Part shown: piece by piece, positions 1-12,255 of the stretch
Numbering within the stretch: position 1 is the first letter of the stretch
Layout of the letters: every line of letters starts with the position of its first letter
Source of the DNA: Apostichopus japonicus
Lineage: Eukaryota > Echinodermata > Holothuroidea > Aspidochirotida > Stichopodidae
Direction of reading: 5' to 3'
Assembly (NCBI RefSeq): GCF_037975245.1
Contig: NC_092572.1
Span: 27,451,989 to 27,515,988, forward strand
DNA: 64,000 nt
Made by a program: the position numbers and the translations under genes
The notes under the pieces: generated by a model
Told to the model about the DNA's origin: nothing
Database searches by the model: none
Seen by the model: only the letters and a program-made list of their open reading frames with translations

Positions 1-614
1 GTTTTGGGGGTAATTTCGTCAAAGAGATGAAATGAGTGATGAGCAATCCGAAAATACAAAACAAAGCAACAAAAGAATCCTTAACGAAGGGCTAGAGAAA
101 GAGTACCAACAACATGCATGCTGATCGACAACTGAGAGATAGACTATTAACTAACTTTACAGTGAAATTTTAGACGGCGCTGTAGTTTCTCAAGTGGTTT
201 TCAAAATGCACGAAACACATATTTACATTTACACAAAATTTAATGTAAAGGGCACCAGCACAGTTGATATCGATTTTAAAGCACCGATATTAGTACTGCT
301 TCACTTTAAAACATGTTGAAGTGTACGTGTTAGCAATACAAAAGCCGATTGAGATCGTCAACCGTAGGGCTTTCATCCCTCCAAAATTATGTGGGTTGTA
401 ACCACCAGGTTCCAGGGCCTAGTATACAGTTAAAGGTCATTTTTCTAAATCTTCGGTAAGTTCATTGTATAGATACACGAAGAATGATAAGTTCTTCATG
501 TTTATCCCATATCATTTCAAGGGCCCATAAATTTACCATGAGCATCTGGTTGTCGCCCCGTTTGACCCCTCATGAGCTTCATATGTCCCGAGCAGTTAAC
601 GTGATATGTTCTAG
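1..614. other. Region beyond the LRR gene 3' end
   Basis: I see no gene here. The plus open frame at 484-741 has no domain or splice context. Confidence 0.5.
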
Positions 615-620
615 TTTATT
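615..620 (-). promoter_or_regulatory. Candidate polyadenylation signal of the LRR gene
   Basis: AATAAA on the minus strand, 254 nt after the stop codon, the first canonical signal downstream. It implies a 3' UTR of about 270-280 nt. There is no transcript evidence. Confidence 0.45.
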
Positions 621-873
621 ATCTGCAAAACTTTCAAGTTTAGAAGCAATCGTGTCTTCCCTCGCGAGACATGGCTGGATCGTAAAAACAGATGAAAGTA
701 TGTTTACGGGTTGTCTACATTATCTTTCTTTTCGATGGTAGAATCCACCAGACGGTACAGTATATGCAATTCAATGCAAAGAGTAACTTTCGTATACTTG
801 GCCCATAGATCCATCTTTGGAAACAGAATGATTATTCGGTCAGTGAGAAATGGCATATGTCTACGGATGCCAA

Positions 874-977
874 TCAGTCGCCTATAGTGCTGGTAGCCCT
901 GTCAGCGATGTAGCTATATATCCTGGCTGCTATGCCGCTGTTCTTCAAGTTGATGGCCATTGTCAAGAGCAACTCCC
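874..977 (-). CDS. Last coding exon: cytoplasmic tail and stop
   Basis: Entered in phase 1 after acceptor TTGACAG. The junction codon is GGG (Gly) and the frame then reads [20 protein letters not shown] and ends [13 protein letters not shown] with a TGA at 874-876. Phase matches the preceding exon exactly. This gives a short cytoplasmic tail of about 30 residues after the last helix. Confidence 0.78.
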
Positions 978-1809
978 CTGTCAATTGGAAATCAAATATC
1001 TCAGTAGAACATTATGGATGGATGGTGGGTGGGTGGATAGGTGGATGAGTGGATGGGTTGGTAGGGTGGGTGGGTGGATGGATGGAAGGATGGATGGGTG
1101 GGTGGATGGATGGATGGATGCATGGATGGATGCATGGATGCATGGATGGATGCATGGATGGATGGATGGATGGATGGATGGATGGATGGATGGATGGATG
1201 GATGGATGGATGGATGGATGGATGGATGGATGGATGGATGGATGGATGGATGGATGGATGGATGGATGGATGGATGGATGGATGGATGGATGGATGGATG
1301 GATGGATGGATGGATGGATGGATGGATGGATGGATGGATGGATGGATGGATGGATGGATGGATGGATGGATGGATGGATGGATGGATGGATGGATGGATG
1401 GATGGATGGATGGATGGATGGATGGATGGATGGATGGATGGATGGATGGATGGATGGATGGATGGATGGATGGATGGATGGATGGATGGATGGATGGATG
1501 GATGGATGGATGGATGGATGGATGGATGGATGGATGGATGGATGGATGGATGGATGGATGGATGGATGGATGGATGGATGGATGGATGGATGGATGGATG
1601 GATGGATGGATGGATGGATGGATGGATGGATGGATGGATGGATGGATGGATGGATGGATGGATGGATGGATGGATGGATGGATGGATGGATGGATGGATG
1701 GATGGATGGATGGATGGATGGATGGATGGATGGATGGATGGATGGATGGATGGATGGATGGATGGATGGATGGATGGTAGATGGAATCTGGCATTCACAT
1801 CAGTATTAC
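978..1809. repeat. Intron filled by a (GGAT)n microsatellite
   Basis: Degenerate GGAT/GGGT/GCAT units from about 1014, then about 155 uninterrupted GGAT units from about 1154 to 1777. On the transcribed minus strand this is an ATCC/CATC repeat, nearly filling the last intron of the LRR gene and leaving about 30 nt to the donor at 1809. Because the unit has no stop in any frame, it creates spurious open frames of 240-330 codons (Trp-Met-Asp-Gly or Ser-Ile-His-Pro), which are not genes. Confidence 0.95.
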
Positions 1810-1936
1810 CTGCTATGATCATCAATACAAAGATGTTTAGAACCACAAGGATGACTGATATGGTGGTTTCGTCATCATCAGAGGAATGGTTAGCAGCAAC
1901 AATGACGTTAATGAAAATAACCGTCAGAGAAAACAT
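1810..1936 (-). CDS. Penultimate exon: two further membrane helices
   Basis: 127-nt exon (phase 0 in, phase 1 out) with acceptor TCACTTGCAG and donor GTAATA. It encodes [16 protein letters not shown], an acidic loop SSDDDE, and [17 protein letters not shown]. Phase and hydrophobicity fit as the direct continuation of EQGLQ in the preceding exon. Its Met is internal, not a start. Confidence 0.85.
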
Positions 1937-2494
1937 CTGCAAGTGATAATAAAACATCAGATTAAACGAAACATCAGTTGATTTAAGCCTTAGTTTCATG
2001 TTTTATAAATTTAGTTTCTTGTGAATTCTTGTGTGAAAAGAAAACAAGATTCTCTCTAGAATTCATATATTTACAAACACTTAGGTAAATCACACATTCA
2101 TTTGTCACTTATTACATTTATCATCCAAATGAACATCACAATATAAACATATGATAAAGCACATTTAATGTAGCACAATACACAGTCAGATATACAAGCA
2201 ATTCTAGAAGATTAACATATGTCAAGGAATACCAACTATTGTAACGAGCAATTAGAAATCCAAACCTAATAAAATACCCCAGGGCAACCAATTGCATTCC
2301 CAGCTATTTATTTTTCAAATGTTTATTTAATAAATAGGAGTTAAAAAAGACTTGTCAGCCACAAAATCACTCTGCAACCCCTGGATAAACGGTGAATGTA
2401 CGCCCCTGGCATCGGGATTCTGCTAAATGCACGCAGTCACAAAATTCAAAGTGGAGATATTTTGTATCAAGAAGGGGGTTAGGGGGACACTTAC
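1937..2494. other. Intron
   Basis: AT-rich intron between the large membrane exon and the penultimate exon. The open frame seen at 2367-2669 on the minus strand is a shadow of the coding strand in another frame. Confidence 0.75.
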
Positions 2495-4089
2495 CTGTAG
2501 GCCTTGCTCGTATGAGCTGTTCATTGGTCGGCATCGGGCATGTAGGAGAAGGAAACTGACAGAGATACAAGTCGTTAGGATCACCGTCAGTCTGTCCTCC
2601 CAGCCGAACAGTGTAATAAGCAAGGTTTGAGTAACTTTCCGAGACAATTCTATGATTTCCCAGAACCAATATTCCGTTTTGTAGCTTTCACAGAAAAATT
2701 TGATCCAGACTTGCGGAGCCGGTTTCCTGTGAGCATCGTTGATTAATAAAGGTGTACTTGAATCAACAGATTCGTCATCAAGCGTGACTACATTTAATGT
2801 AGAATTGTCCGTAGCCCGCGACGAATGGTTATCATGTAGGAGATACAGCAGACCTGCTGGAAATGCAATGACGTAAGTGATGGTGAGGATAAACGCAGAG
2901 ATGTGGTACGCCCTCAATCCTGCGCAATCAGTATCGAAATCCGACCGGAGACGTGTGATATTGTGAGTTTTATCTTGATTTAAGCTGAAAGCTTTACAGG
3001 ATATCGGATATAGGCTAAATATAACGGAACACACAGGTGGGTAAATTAAAAACCATAAGACGACCACACATGCGAAGAGGGAAGTTTTGAGTTTCTCAAA
3101 GTGAGAACGATAGGATATACGAATGATTAGTGAGAATCTAATGAAGACGTACACTTTTTTGGCTTGGTAAAATGTGAAAGGAATCAACACCACAAGAACA
3201 GGTAAAATAGCTCCGATAAGGAATTGTATTTTGGGGTTGAGATCCAGTTTCTCGTCGAAGCATCTTGGACGAACAAACAAACGCAATATGTTTATTTCAA
3301 AGGCGGCAATAAACTTCCCCAAGACAACTAAAGGTCCAGACCAATTGATATTGTGCAAAGAAGTAAATATCTCCCCAACAACTTGATAAAATCCGAGTAA
3401 AATCTTTATTCTCGCGATTATTACGTCAATAAATGATCGCGATGTTCTTTCCTTGCCTGAAGTGTTCCGTTTAAATTGCCAGGATAACAAGAAACAGGAT
3501 AGACCACATACAAAGAAGAATATGCAAGTTTCTGCGATCAAAACGGCCATAGTTGGACAAGGGACACATAATGTAAGTACAGAATAATATCCGGCTTGAC
3601 AGTTGGTACACAGCCAACCTCTATAACCCACAGCACAGTTTCCAGAGATGCTTTCATTGTCGTTAGCGCAGCTTTCCAATCGAGGACACTTGAATATGCG
3701 TGGTACTTCACCTGTGTAGTTTGTCGGTGCAGTTGCAGGGTCATCTCTTAAGCTTACAACAAACTGCTCGTAGTAACTGATATTCGCATAGGGAAAGCTC
3801 CAGTTCCACGCGTACCCGGGTAACAGGGATTGGAATTCATGACTGCAGTTTAATCCTTCTTCGAGACAAAGAAAGCAGGGCCCATATCGATTCATGCGCG
3901 CATAATTATCCTTGCAGTAACACGCGCGATACCCAGCGTGTCTTGATTGATTGGTTCCTTCTGGACAAACCTCACATTCCTTTGCTGAGGTACCGTGCCC
4001 ATGTATGACGTAAGTTCCAGGGTTGCATAACTTGCATGGTGTTCCCGCCTTTGGTCTTGTTTGAGCAATTTCATCCTGGTAAAATCCAC
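2495..4089 (-). CDS. Large exon: stalk cysteine modules and about eight membrane helices
   Basis: 1595-nt exon (phase 1 in, phase 0 out), acceptor ACTCAG, donor GTAAGT right after EQGLQ. The first third is extracellular: GCC2/GCC3-type modules (TPCKLCNPGTYV, CEVCPEGTNQS), several N-glycosylation motifs (NQS, NCS, NWS, NIS, NYT, NES) and a last module ending GWLCTNCQAGYYS then LCVPCP. Helices follow from MAVLIAETCIFFFVCG onward, for example FLIGAILPVLVVLIPFTFY, LFACVVVLWFLIYPPVCSV, ISAFILTITYVIAFPAGLL and LTVILTTCISVSFLLLHA. The YWFWEIIELSRKV segment before the last helices is a feature shared with GCC2/GCC3 multi-pass proteins of animals and protists. A possible channel-like role is only inference. 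Confidence 0.88.
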
Positions 4090-4740
4090 CTGAGTTAAAG
4101 GGCATAAATGGAGACAATCATTACAAATGTCTGTCTGTCGGATGTATAGTTTACCGATGACATTGTAGCCGCCAATTACAACTTGTGATCGACTGAGAGA
4201 AAGATAACGTTGCGTCTGTACGACGGGGAAAGATGCTTATCCATGGGACGTGTCATTTCATATTTTACCATGCTCCAAACAACTATTGTTTTCTTTTTCG
4301 GTGGTTTCTAGTCGTCTTATACTTATATAGTGTGAAAATAATGCTGGTCAATATCAACCTAACCGTATGTATAGCTCTTCATTGCAGATACATTTGTCAC
4401 AATTGTTGAATGTTCATAGAGATTTAGACTGACATTTGCCCAGGGCGACGAACACAAATAATCTGTAAGATCCAGTGTTATTGTAATGTATAACATGCTA
4501 CAATATTATTTCTTACAAAGTCAGGCAACAAATTTCCTGTCACTTTTGAATGACTGATTTTTGAAAGTGATACTTCTATACACAAATTATTCTCCTAGCT
4601 CTCACGAAAGCACCTGATAATCACCAAATCTATCTTCTTGCAAGAAAGTCGTTGTTGCTTGTTTTTGTTTTGTTTCTTAGATAATTTTGTCGTTTCTTGT
4701 AATTATTAAACAAAATGCATTTAGGAGGATGTTTGATTAC
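4090..4740. other. Intron
   Basis: AT-rich intron between the two stalk exons, GT-AG with donor GTAATC. I see no other feature in it. Confidence 0.75.
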
Positions 4741-4884
4741 CTATTGGGCATGGGTGACATCCACGCTCAATTTGATCACCGTATGTTCCTGGTCCACATG
4801 GTGTACAAAGGAAATAATCAGGAAAAATGTCACATTCAAAGCCATCCCAAATAAGTGCGTCAACGGTCCATGTATTTGCTCGCA
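4741..4884 (-). CDS. Cysteine-rich stalk exon (GCC2/GCC3 type)
   Basis: 144-nt symmetrical phase-1 exon with acceptor CCTTCAG and donor GTAATC. It encodes WDGFECDIFPDYFLC followed by TPCGPGTYGDQIERGCHPC, the C-x2-C-x-P-G-T-Y pattern of GCC2/GCC3 or ephrin-receptor-like modules. The last codon joins the next exon as GGT (Gly), giving CPIGGFYQ, the usual continuation of such a module. Confidence 0.82.
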   Translation of the reverse strand, partial: CEQIHGPLTHLFGMALNVTFFLIISFVHHVDQEHTVIKLSVDVTHAQ

Positions 4885-7800
4885 CTGAAGGTAACAACGA
4901 CGGACTCACACAATTTCTGATGAAAATAATAGAAACCGCGACAAAGGTGAAACAATTTCAAACAAACCCATCCATCATCATTGATTCAATTGAACCAGGT
5001 ATAACTGCTGACTCGGCGATGAACATCTGTCTCAAAAACCTACGTAAAGTCTGTATCTCCGTCTGGGATATATCATAGCTTAGACATTGTGTCCGGGAGG
5101 TATATCATTTTGTCAATGTGTGATTTCATTGTGCCACTTGGAGGTGATATCTTTAAGTTCCCTTTCTTTTCATATTTTCAAGGTGCATGTAGCCTAACCA
5201 ATGTTGTGAATGAAACATCGCCATTGAAAGGTTTAAACCAACACTTCTATATTTTAGAAATAGCACTAGCGAAACCATATAAGGATATTGACCACCGTAC
5301 AATATAACGAATTACATTACAAACCCAAGCGCGATTATGGCTGAACTGACAATGCCCAAGTTTTTCGTCGTTTTCAAAGGTCAATGACGATGGTTGGCTT
5401 TGCTCTTTCCACGGGGTTAGATATGAGACACACCTATTGTGCAGATGAAGTTTGTACAAAGTACAGTTTATTAAATCTCAAGAATGGATAGACCAATATC
5501 TGGTACACCCGACGAATAGAAATTTCGTATCCGAGAAGTGTTAAGAAATGCAAACATTTTGAATGTTTTGGAAAACAATGAAATACAATTTGTAGTGACG
5601 TCGAATGTTCCAGGCAATTATCCCAATATGGAATATTCTTCCGAAGTAAATTCCCATACATCTTTAGCATCATCTAGCGAAGTTGTGTTTTAGTCGCATT
5701 GCTTTACAGAGAAATTAAATATATAGATGGATTAAATTCTGCTACCGCTGTTTCCCATTGCGTGTTATTGCCAGGGCACCTGATGGCACTATAAACTTGT
5801 AAAGTTTACCCTTTTCGATCCGTTTGTCATTATTTACTCAAAAATATCCAGTCTTTCATTATCAGTTTATTTTGTTGTCGATAGAATTGACAAACAAGGA
5901 ATGGGAAAGGCGGGAACAACGTAACAAAGTATAAGGGAACGAAATGCAAAATCTGTCTTTACAATATGTTGATATTCCTTGATCAGTATGACACTTTTCT
6001 TCATTCTTCTAACGTTTTTTCCACTTTAGAGTGCAATTTGGCGCATGAACAAGAAGCATTTCGGAATACAAAATATTGCTAAGAACTGAGAATTCTGCAA
6101 CCAGATTCTTATAAAGTCATTATCAGAAACTGGCTATGGTTTTAACCCGTTCACAATTTCACGGCACTGTGGTACGAACATGTTCAAACACCTTATAACT
6201 GTAACGGTAAGAAGTGTAAAGTTGTTATACTAAGGAGAAGTAAGGGAACTTCAAAAAATAACAAACTATACGGGTGATATGAGGTTATATCGAGTTCATT
6301 CTGAAAGCGAACGACTGGCTATAGAAGGTAATACTTTATTTATTCTGTAAGGGCGAGGAGAAGGAAAAAGTTACAGCTAACTTCGAGAAAATTGTGAACG
6401 TGAAGAAAGACATATGCTATGTCTACTGAAGTAAATGCTAACATGGTAACCTTTTAAGCTTATTTGAGAAATTTTTACTGTTAATTAATGATTCAATGAC
6501 GTTAATGTTTTCTTCAAACAAACATTATCTGCTCGGAACAAATGCTTGATATAATATTGAAAAACAATCAGTTTTCAACGAATTTTACTCACTTTGTTGT
6601 TTACAATTTACGTTCATAACTTTCAAAACTTCGTATCTTCGCGATTAAACATGATGTCATGATTTGTTTGTCAACTATTAGAGCCAAAAATTTTACAAAC
6701 GTTTATTTTTATTTATCTATAAACAGTCCAATTTTACCACTAGTAAATTCAGTAAAGATTCTACAAACAACATACTCACACATTATCATGTTTTAGGTTT
6801 CTTGGTATGGAATCAAAGAAGTTACAATTGAGATATCTGTAGATAACAAATAGTAAATTAGAAAGTATTCAGTTATACATAGGCTTCACAATACCGTATG
6901 TTTAAGTTTCTCCGACACATTTTTTCAATAGTACATTAAAGCTTACGATCAAAGGGCAAGAATAGATTGACAGTCACTGAAACGGTCAGACAGGTCGTAT
7001 CTCCTTTGCTTCATCTCGTAGGCATTCTCATCTGGATAGACTCCTTGTCAAGTCGCGCAGTTCTTTGTTTGTCTTACATGGGAACAAGTTAACAGCTTTG
7101 CAGTTATTAAAGTGTCACCTGTAACACATGTTACCGTGTTACGAAAACAAAGCAGTAATTACTGATGCACGGTTGTGGAACATGAACAATAGTTGCTGTA
7201 CCAGCTATAAGTATCGGCTGGTTGTATCCTTGGAACTGAGCTAATATTAGAATAGGTAGTCAAGTCAATGTCATTGAGAAGACTCGGATATTGAGAGGGA
7301 CAAAGTGGTTTAGAGATACAAACTGGACTAATGGCAGTCTTTAAAAGCAGGTTGCATGGAGCTATCATTTTGTGACCAAAGCCATCATTGAGTTTTAAAG
7401 GCAGACAGGAAAAACAGCCACAATGAGGAAAAATCAGTAGCACCATCGATTCTAGCTCACGCTACGCATGTCACCCAAAGGAGATACTCCAATCTTTGCA
7501 AGGGCTATGAATGAAACTTTATAAGCTTAAACTGAAGAGTGTGATATGATCTAATAACAATAATGTGTAATAAATATGATACAATTGATATGTGTCACCA
7601 GCAGTCGTGCAAATGTACCCGTAACAGATTACTACGTTTCAGATTCTTTCTTTCTTTAGTTAGTTCGTTACGGTTAGTTGGCGTTTGTTGTATGCAACAC
7701 GATGACCATAAAATCACAACTATACTCTTTGAGCCGACGGTAGATAAGAAAATGATGCATCCTGTATGAACAGAAGCATTTAGATGATATTTTACAGAAA

Positions 7801-10164
7801 TGTTTCAAATAGTTCTACTTATTGTCATGTCTTTTGGAAGTTACATTTAGAAGTAGTCTTGTCTATAATTACGACAGTTTATTGGACTTACGGTCACGCA
7901 CGGTACCTGCACACAGTGTTATGAAGACCATGCCGTTCGGCATTCACATATTGATAGTAATGTCCACGTTTGCTAGTCACGTATAGTGGTAACAACGGCC
8001 ATGCTTGCTACTTTCATCGCGATAGCCCATTCTATCTTTCACAACATATATACGTGGTACCAAAGTTCATGTTTGGTACTCACATACAATATTATGGCAA
8101 CATTTTATGTCCATATTATTGCACTAATCGTCCTTTTGTTTGGTATACCGATGGACATGCTCGGTACCCACGAAGAGTACTCATTGCCATATTGGGTACG
8201 CACATATAACGGTACTAGTGTCTACCTTTTTCATACTCACATTGTAGTATTAATCGGTATCTTTACGAAGGACTCTAGGGCAAAGTACTTTATTTCATTC
8301 CTGTATATTTGCCTGCAGATATATGATAAAATAAGAACAATATAAATAATTTCAAATAAAATTGGTTTCTTTCGTTTCATAGTGGAATATATTAAAAAGA
8401 GATCAAATGAAAACAGAGGGAAACTTGGACAGATTGTTCTTCATAGGTTATACTCATATTAAATAATGTTTTACTTGAAGTAAATTAATGACGAGTTCCT
8501 TACAATTGCGCCAAAACGTTGCTTCCAAAAGGATTTCCAGTGATGTTAGTTAAGTTGTTTTGGAACAGATATCTGAAGATAGTTAATGAGAAGTGCAATA
8601 CAAACGAGTAAAAACACATGAAACGAGAATCAGAATCTTGAGAATTACAATAGTTACTTTAAAGGTACCATATAGTTACCTTATAGTTACTTTATAGTTA
8701 TCTTATATTTACTTCAGTTTCTTTTTCAATAGTTTGTCAGTATTATTGAATTTGCGGATATAATTTTGAGATTTATTGTAATTGAGTTGAGTATTCGTAA
8801 ACTATTCGACTCGGATTGAATATTTAAATTAAAGTTAAATGTCGTTGTTTAAGTTTGTACCCATTTTCAACAGACAATATTTTATATGAATATTCACAAG
8901 AGCCAGACAGAAAACATAACAGGACAATAGAAATAAAACAGATGCAATTATTAATTTGTGAAATACAATGGAGAGTAGAATTTGTTTATGTTGATTGTAA
9001 TATTTTGTTTGAGTTATCATTCAATTTTCGATTACTCCTGAAGATTATATAACATTAATCGTGTAACAAAGCCAACACTACAGAAGGAAATAATTATGAA
9101 GTATAGCATAAATAAAGTTACAATAATGTCGCAAAAATTAAGTAAATATATATATTTGTGACCGTATATAGCTTGCGTTATTCTTAGAAAAAACACAGAA
9201 TTATAAAAACGGCTGATAAAAACGTATCGATTGATTTTAATCAATTTTGGAACTTACATGTACCGCAGATTCATCCGGTGAAATGAATTATCTTCAATGG
9301 TATGAATCTGATTGCTAAACAAGCATCTGAAAATACAGTGGACAAAACAAAATCTCAAAGAAAGAATGCTTTTGTTGCAGATTTATGGAGATACACAGTC
9401 CGTTTTCATATGACAAAATTTATCGTTGGACCCAAAAAAGAACAATACAAAAAACATGAGAATTAGCATCGTTTTAAACAGCAACAAGGAAGAGTAACAT
9501 CAACAACAACAACAGCTGTCGCATGAAAATAATGGCCTGTAGCATCAAAATCATATATTTAATCTTGTTTTATTTTGTTATTAATTTGTTAATGTCAGGC
9601 AATACACCAGTTCTAAACAAGATGGAAATAATAGCATAATATATGCCTTGGATAAACAATTCTTCTGCATGACTGGCTATGTGTATGCCTATATTAAGTT
9701 AGGCATAACTGAATTAACGTACATTCGCCCTCCTGATGGTTAATTAAGGCCGTTAAGTAAGCTTGTATTAACAATCTACAATGCATTGCTTTTACAGGAA
9801 ATCTACGTGCTAATTCTAGTGACTATTAAGAAGTGCATTATCAATCATCTGTTTGCGGAACAGGCTTCAGGCTGGTGAAACCCGTTGGTGCGATACTTCT
9901 TGATTTTTTGCCTTCATGCTGTAAATATATTTCTGATACCACGATGACTTTTGATGCTGTGAAAATGTTTAATATTGGCATTGATGATGCAATTAATTTC
10001 TTTCAAAGATGGATTTTGCCAACCTTTTCTTAAAAAGCTCAACAAGTTGTGACAGGATGATATATTGTACTTAATACTATGGTGTATAGTTGTAACTTAT
10101 TTGAATTTATGTTGTAGGACTTCACCCCAGTCTATAAGATTGCAACGTAATTATGAATATTTAC
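4885..10164. other. Long intronic interval with at least one unseen exon
   Basis: The upstream exon leaves in phase 0 and the next exon found (4741-4884) is entered in phase 1, so a further exon is expected here. The best open frame on the minus strand is 7159-7446, cysteine-containing, but I could not find a donor in the required phase. Otherwise the region is AT-rich, with a diverged quasi-repeat at about 7930-8260 built around TGGTAC and CACATA. No other gene is visible. Confidence 0.45.
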
Positions 10165-10412
10165 TAATCTTGCGCAATAAAAAAGTTCATCTCGAATGGT
10201 ACACTTGGTGCCGACATCGCGATACGTAGACCGATATATCCACTCGCCAAGCTGTTGCACGTTCATGTCCTTGGCAACAAAGTAATATAATTTCTCTTGA
10301 CAGCACATATAGTCTTTAAAGCCTCGAAGATTATGTAAATGGTTTACTGATGTTTTGAGAGGTTCTAACTTAATGATCTTTGTGCCTCACTTTAACAAGT
10401 TGTCGCATAATT
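10165..10412 (-). CDS. LRR C-terminal cap exon with apparent one-base frameshift
   Basis: A strong acceptor (TGCTGTTCAG) at 10413-10414 joins the previous exon in the expected phase, giving a Leu junction codon as elsewhere. The frame then meets a TAA at about 10371. A second frame, open from about 10388 down to a GTAAAT donor, reads VNHLHNLRGFKDYMCC, then EWIYRSTYRDVGTKC and FYCARL. This resembles an LRR C-terminal cap: a final LRR, paired Cys, a spacer and two more Cys. The two frames differ by one base and the shift must lie at about 10372-10389. It could be an assembly indel, a real null allele or an unseen micro-intron. The exon leaves in phase 0 in the second frame. Confidence 0.6.
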
Positions 10413-10518
10413 CTGAACAGCATTATAATAAATGTTTGAAAGGGCTTGTATACTCAAGGTACGATTTAATTAAAACAACTAACCAAACTCTTAAAATATT
10501 CCATAATAAAATACTTAC

Positions 10519-10668
10519 AAGTATTCTAACTTATCCAGACCTAGGAAATCATCTCGTTTGATAATCTTAATTTGATTTCTCTGTAGCATGAGCGTGGTCA
10601 GCTTATATTCTTCTGTTTGATTGAAAACGCCGAATCCAATCTGGGGGAGGTCGTTTTTCGACAAGTCT
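10519..10668 (-). CDS. Double LRR exon (LRRs 12 and 13)
   Basis: 150-nt exon, phase 2 in and out, acceptor CCCAAG and donor GTAAG. It encodes two repeats: DLSKNDLPQIGFGVFNQ and then LMLQRNQIKIIKRDDFLGL. Given the strict one-repeat-per-exon rule in the rest of the gene, this looks like a single intron loss. The first repeat carries about two extra residues (NQTEEY region), including an N-glycosylation motif NQT. Confidence 0.87.
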
Positions 10669-11658
10669 CTTGGGATAAACATTGGAATGTTAAGAATTCG
10701 AAGAATAACATGACACTTTACTTAGAAGAACTCATTTAATATAAAATGTCGCACTATGTCCGAATGTAGAATAGCCTATATCTATAGGATACCAAAATGC
10801 TGATAAATCTGCTGATCCTTATACTGGGTGTGATAATATGCTTGTTCTAAGAAGGATATGTTCTCAGCCAATGCTGATCACAACTCTGAAAGATTGTTGA
10901 CTTGTACGTTGAATGTGTGGTCTATCGTGTTGTCATGTACCGCATATGGCAATGCACATCACAAATAACATGTACAGGTACCATGTAGCAGCGGCAAGTG
11001 TGTTTATACTTAGAGAGTATAGATAAATCTTTAAGAATATGGACATTTATTTCCACCTCCTTCCTTCCAGGTGAAGGTAAAGCTGTACTTTGTAAGAAAT
11101 CATCCTTAGATGGGCAGTTGCTCTCCAACTAAGAGTGTTATATATACTTACCAGGCAGCCTTCTAAACTAGCTATTACTGGCAAATAATAATTGTAATTA
11201 AGACTGGCAAATAATAGCATCTCCGTTTGCTAGTATACTATTTCAACGAACAACTGGAGATGATAAGATGACTGGTGTCTTTCTAACGTTTGAACTTTGG
11301 ATTTGCTTCTTGGGTCTCGGCCAAGATGATATGCAAATGAGAAAACAATGTAGTGAACTATACTTAACATCAGATCTCTGTGATCATGCATAAATTGTTG
11401 TCAGTTACAAGTAAACTGTACGTTTTATGTTTAACTGAAACATTATTCATATAAAATTCTTTTGTATTAAAATACATGGTTAACGTTAAAATAACTAAAT
11501 TTACTAAGCCCACATGATTATGTTACCTTACAGGTAACAATGTTGCCCTTTTGCTGTAGCATCATCGCTTAATAGAACGTTGTAATTATGTCTTCTTGTG
11601 CATCTGGTATATTGATGAACTGGCAACTACACCACCAGAAAGCATGGGCTATACTTAC
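10669..11658. other. Intron between LRR exons 11 and 12
   Basis: I see only ordinary AT-rich intron sequence here. The short minus frame at 10922-11128 has no splice context or domain. Confidence 0.6.
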
Positions 11659-11730
11659 AGTACGAGTAAGTTAACGAGACCTTGAAAAGCGTCAACCTGC
11701 ATTGTTGTTATCTGGTTCGAATCCAAATAC
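11659..11730 (-). CDS. LRR exon 11 (72 nt)
   Basis: 72-nt phase-2 exon with GTAAG donor. It encodes YLDSNQITTMQVDAFQGLVN, a canonical LRR. The junction codon to the next exon is CTA (Leu). Confidence 0.88.
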
Positions 11731-12183
11731 CTTTGGAAAGAAACAAAACAAAACAGAATGTCATGTCATGTCGCAAGGAAATTTGAATATGTTAGCTGGA
11801 CACTCAGAGATGGCTAATTAGTGGATATATACAGTATAACAAGGCATTGGATGGTATCATTCGAACAGAATGTAATTTCTTGAATCCTTTTTGTAGAGTT
11901 TAGTAAAACAGCTACGATTGCCTATATGCTACATGACACCAATATTTACAAATTTGAATCTGTTGCAACGAAGTGTATCTCTCTACCCCCTCACCCCCCC
12001 CCCCACCTCGCTCTCTCTCTCTGCTCTCTGCAGTGATCCCGGCCGTATCATAGCTTCAGTATAATTCGTATAGTGGTGGGTACGGTCGAGTCGAATAAAG
12101 TTGCTAACCATGTAGATAGATTTGATGCAGCTTTGCACATGTTATCATGGCAATGTATACAGAAAAAAAAGTGAAACACTCAC

Positions 12184-12255
12184 AGCCCCTGGAGAGATGG
12201 CATTCCTGTAAAGGCTCCCTTTGGCAATATGTTAATTTCATTTTCGCTCATTCGA
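12184..12255 (-). CDS. LRR exon 10 (72 nt)
   Basis: 72-nt phase-2 exon with GTGAG donor. It encodes RMSENEINILPKGAFTGMPS, a canonical LRR. The junction codon to the next exon is CTG (Leu). Confidence 0.88.

Noticed and set aside
590-705. Minus-strand frame ending LEHITLTARDI that looks like a cytoplasmic tail
   Set aside because: No acceptor in the required phase; the exon at 874-977 joins in phase and has its own stop. It could be an alternative last exon but is unsupported.
850-1999. Long open frames of Trp-Met-Asp-Gly or Ser-Ile-His-Pro repeats
   Set aside because: They are pure translations of the (GGAT)n array in an intron. Only 1810-1936 within this span is coding, on the minus strand.
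7159-7446. Cysteine-containing minus frame as an exon of the LRR gene
   Set aside because: A phase-0 acceptor exists but no donor leaves it in phase 1; kept only as a candidate for the missing exon.
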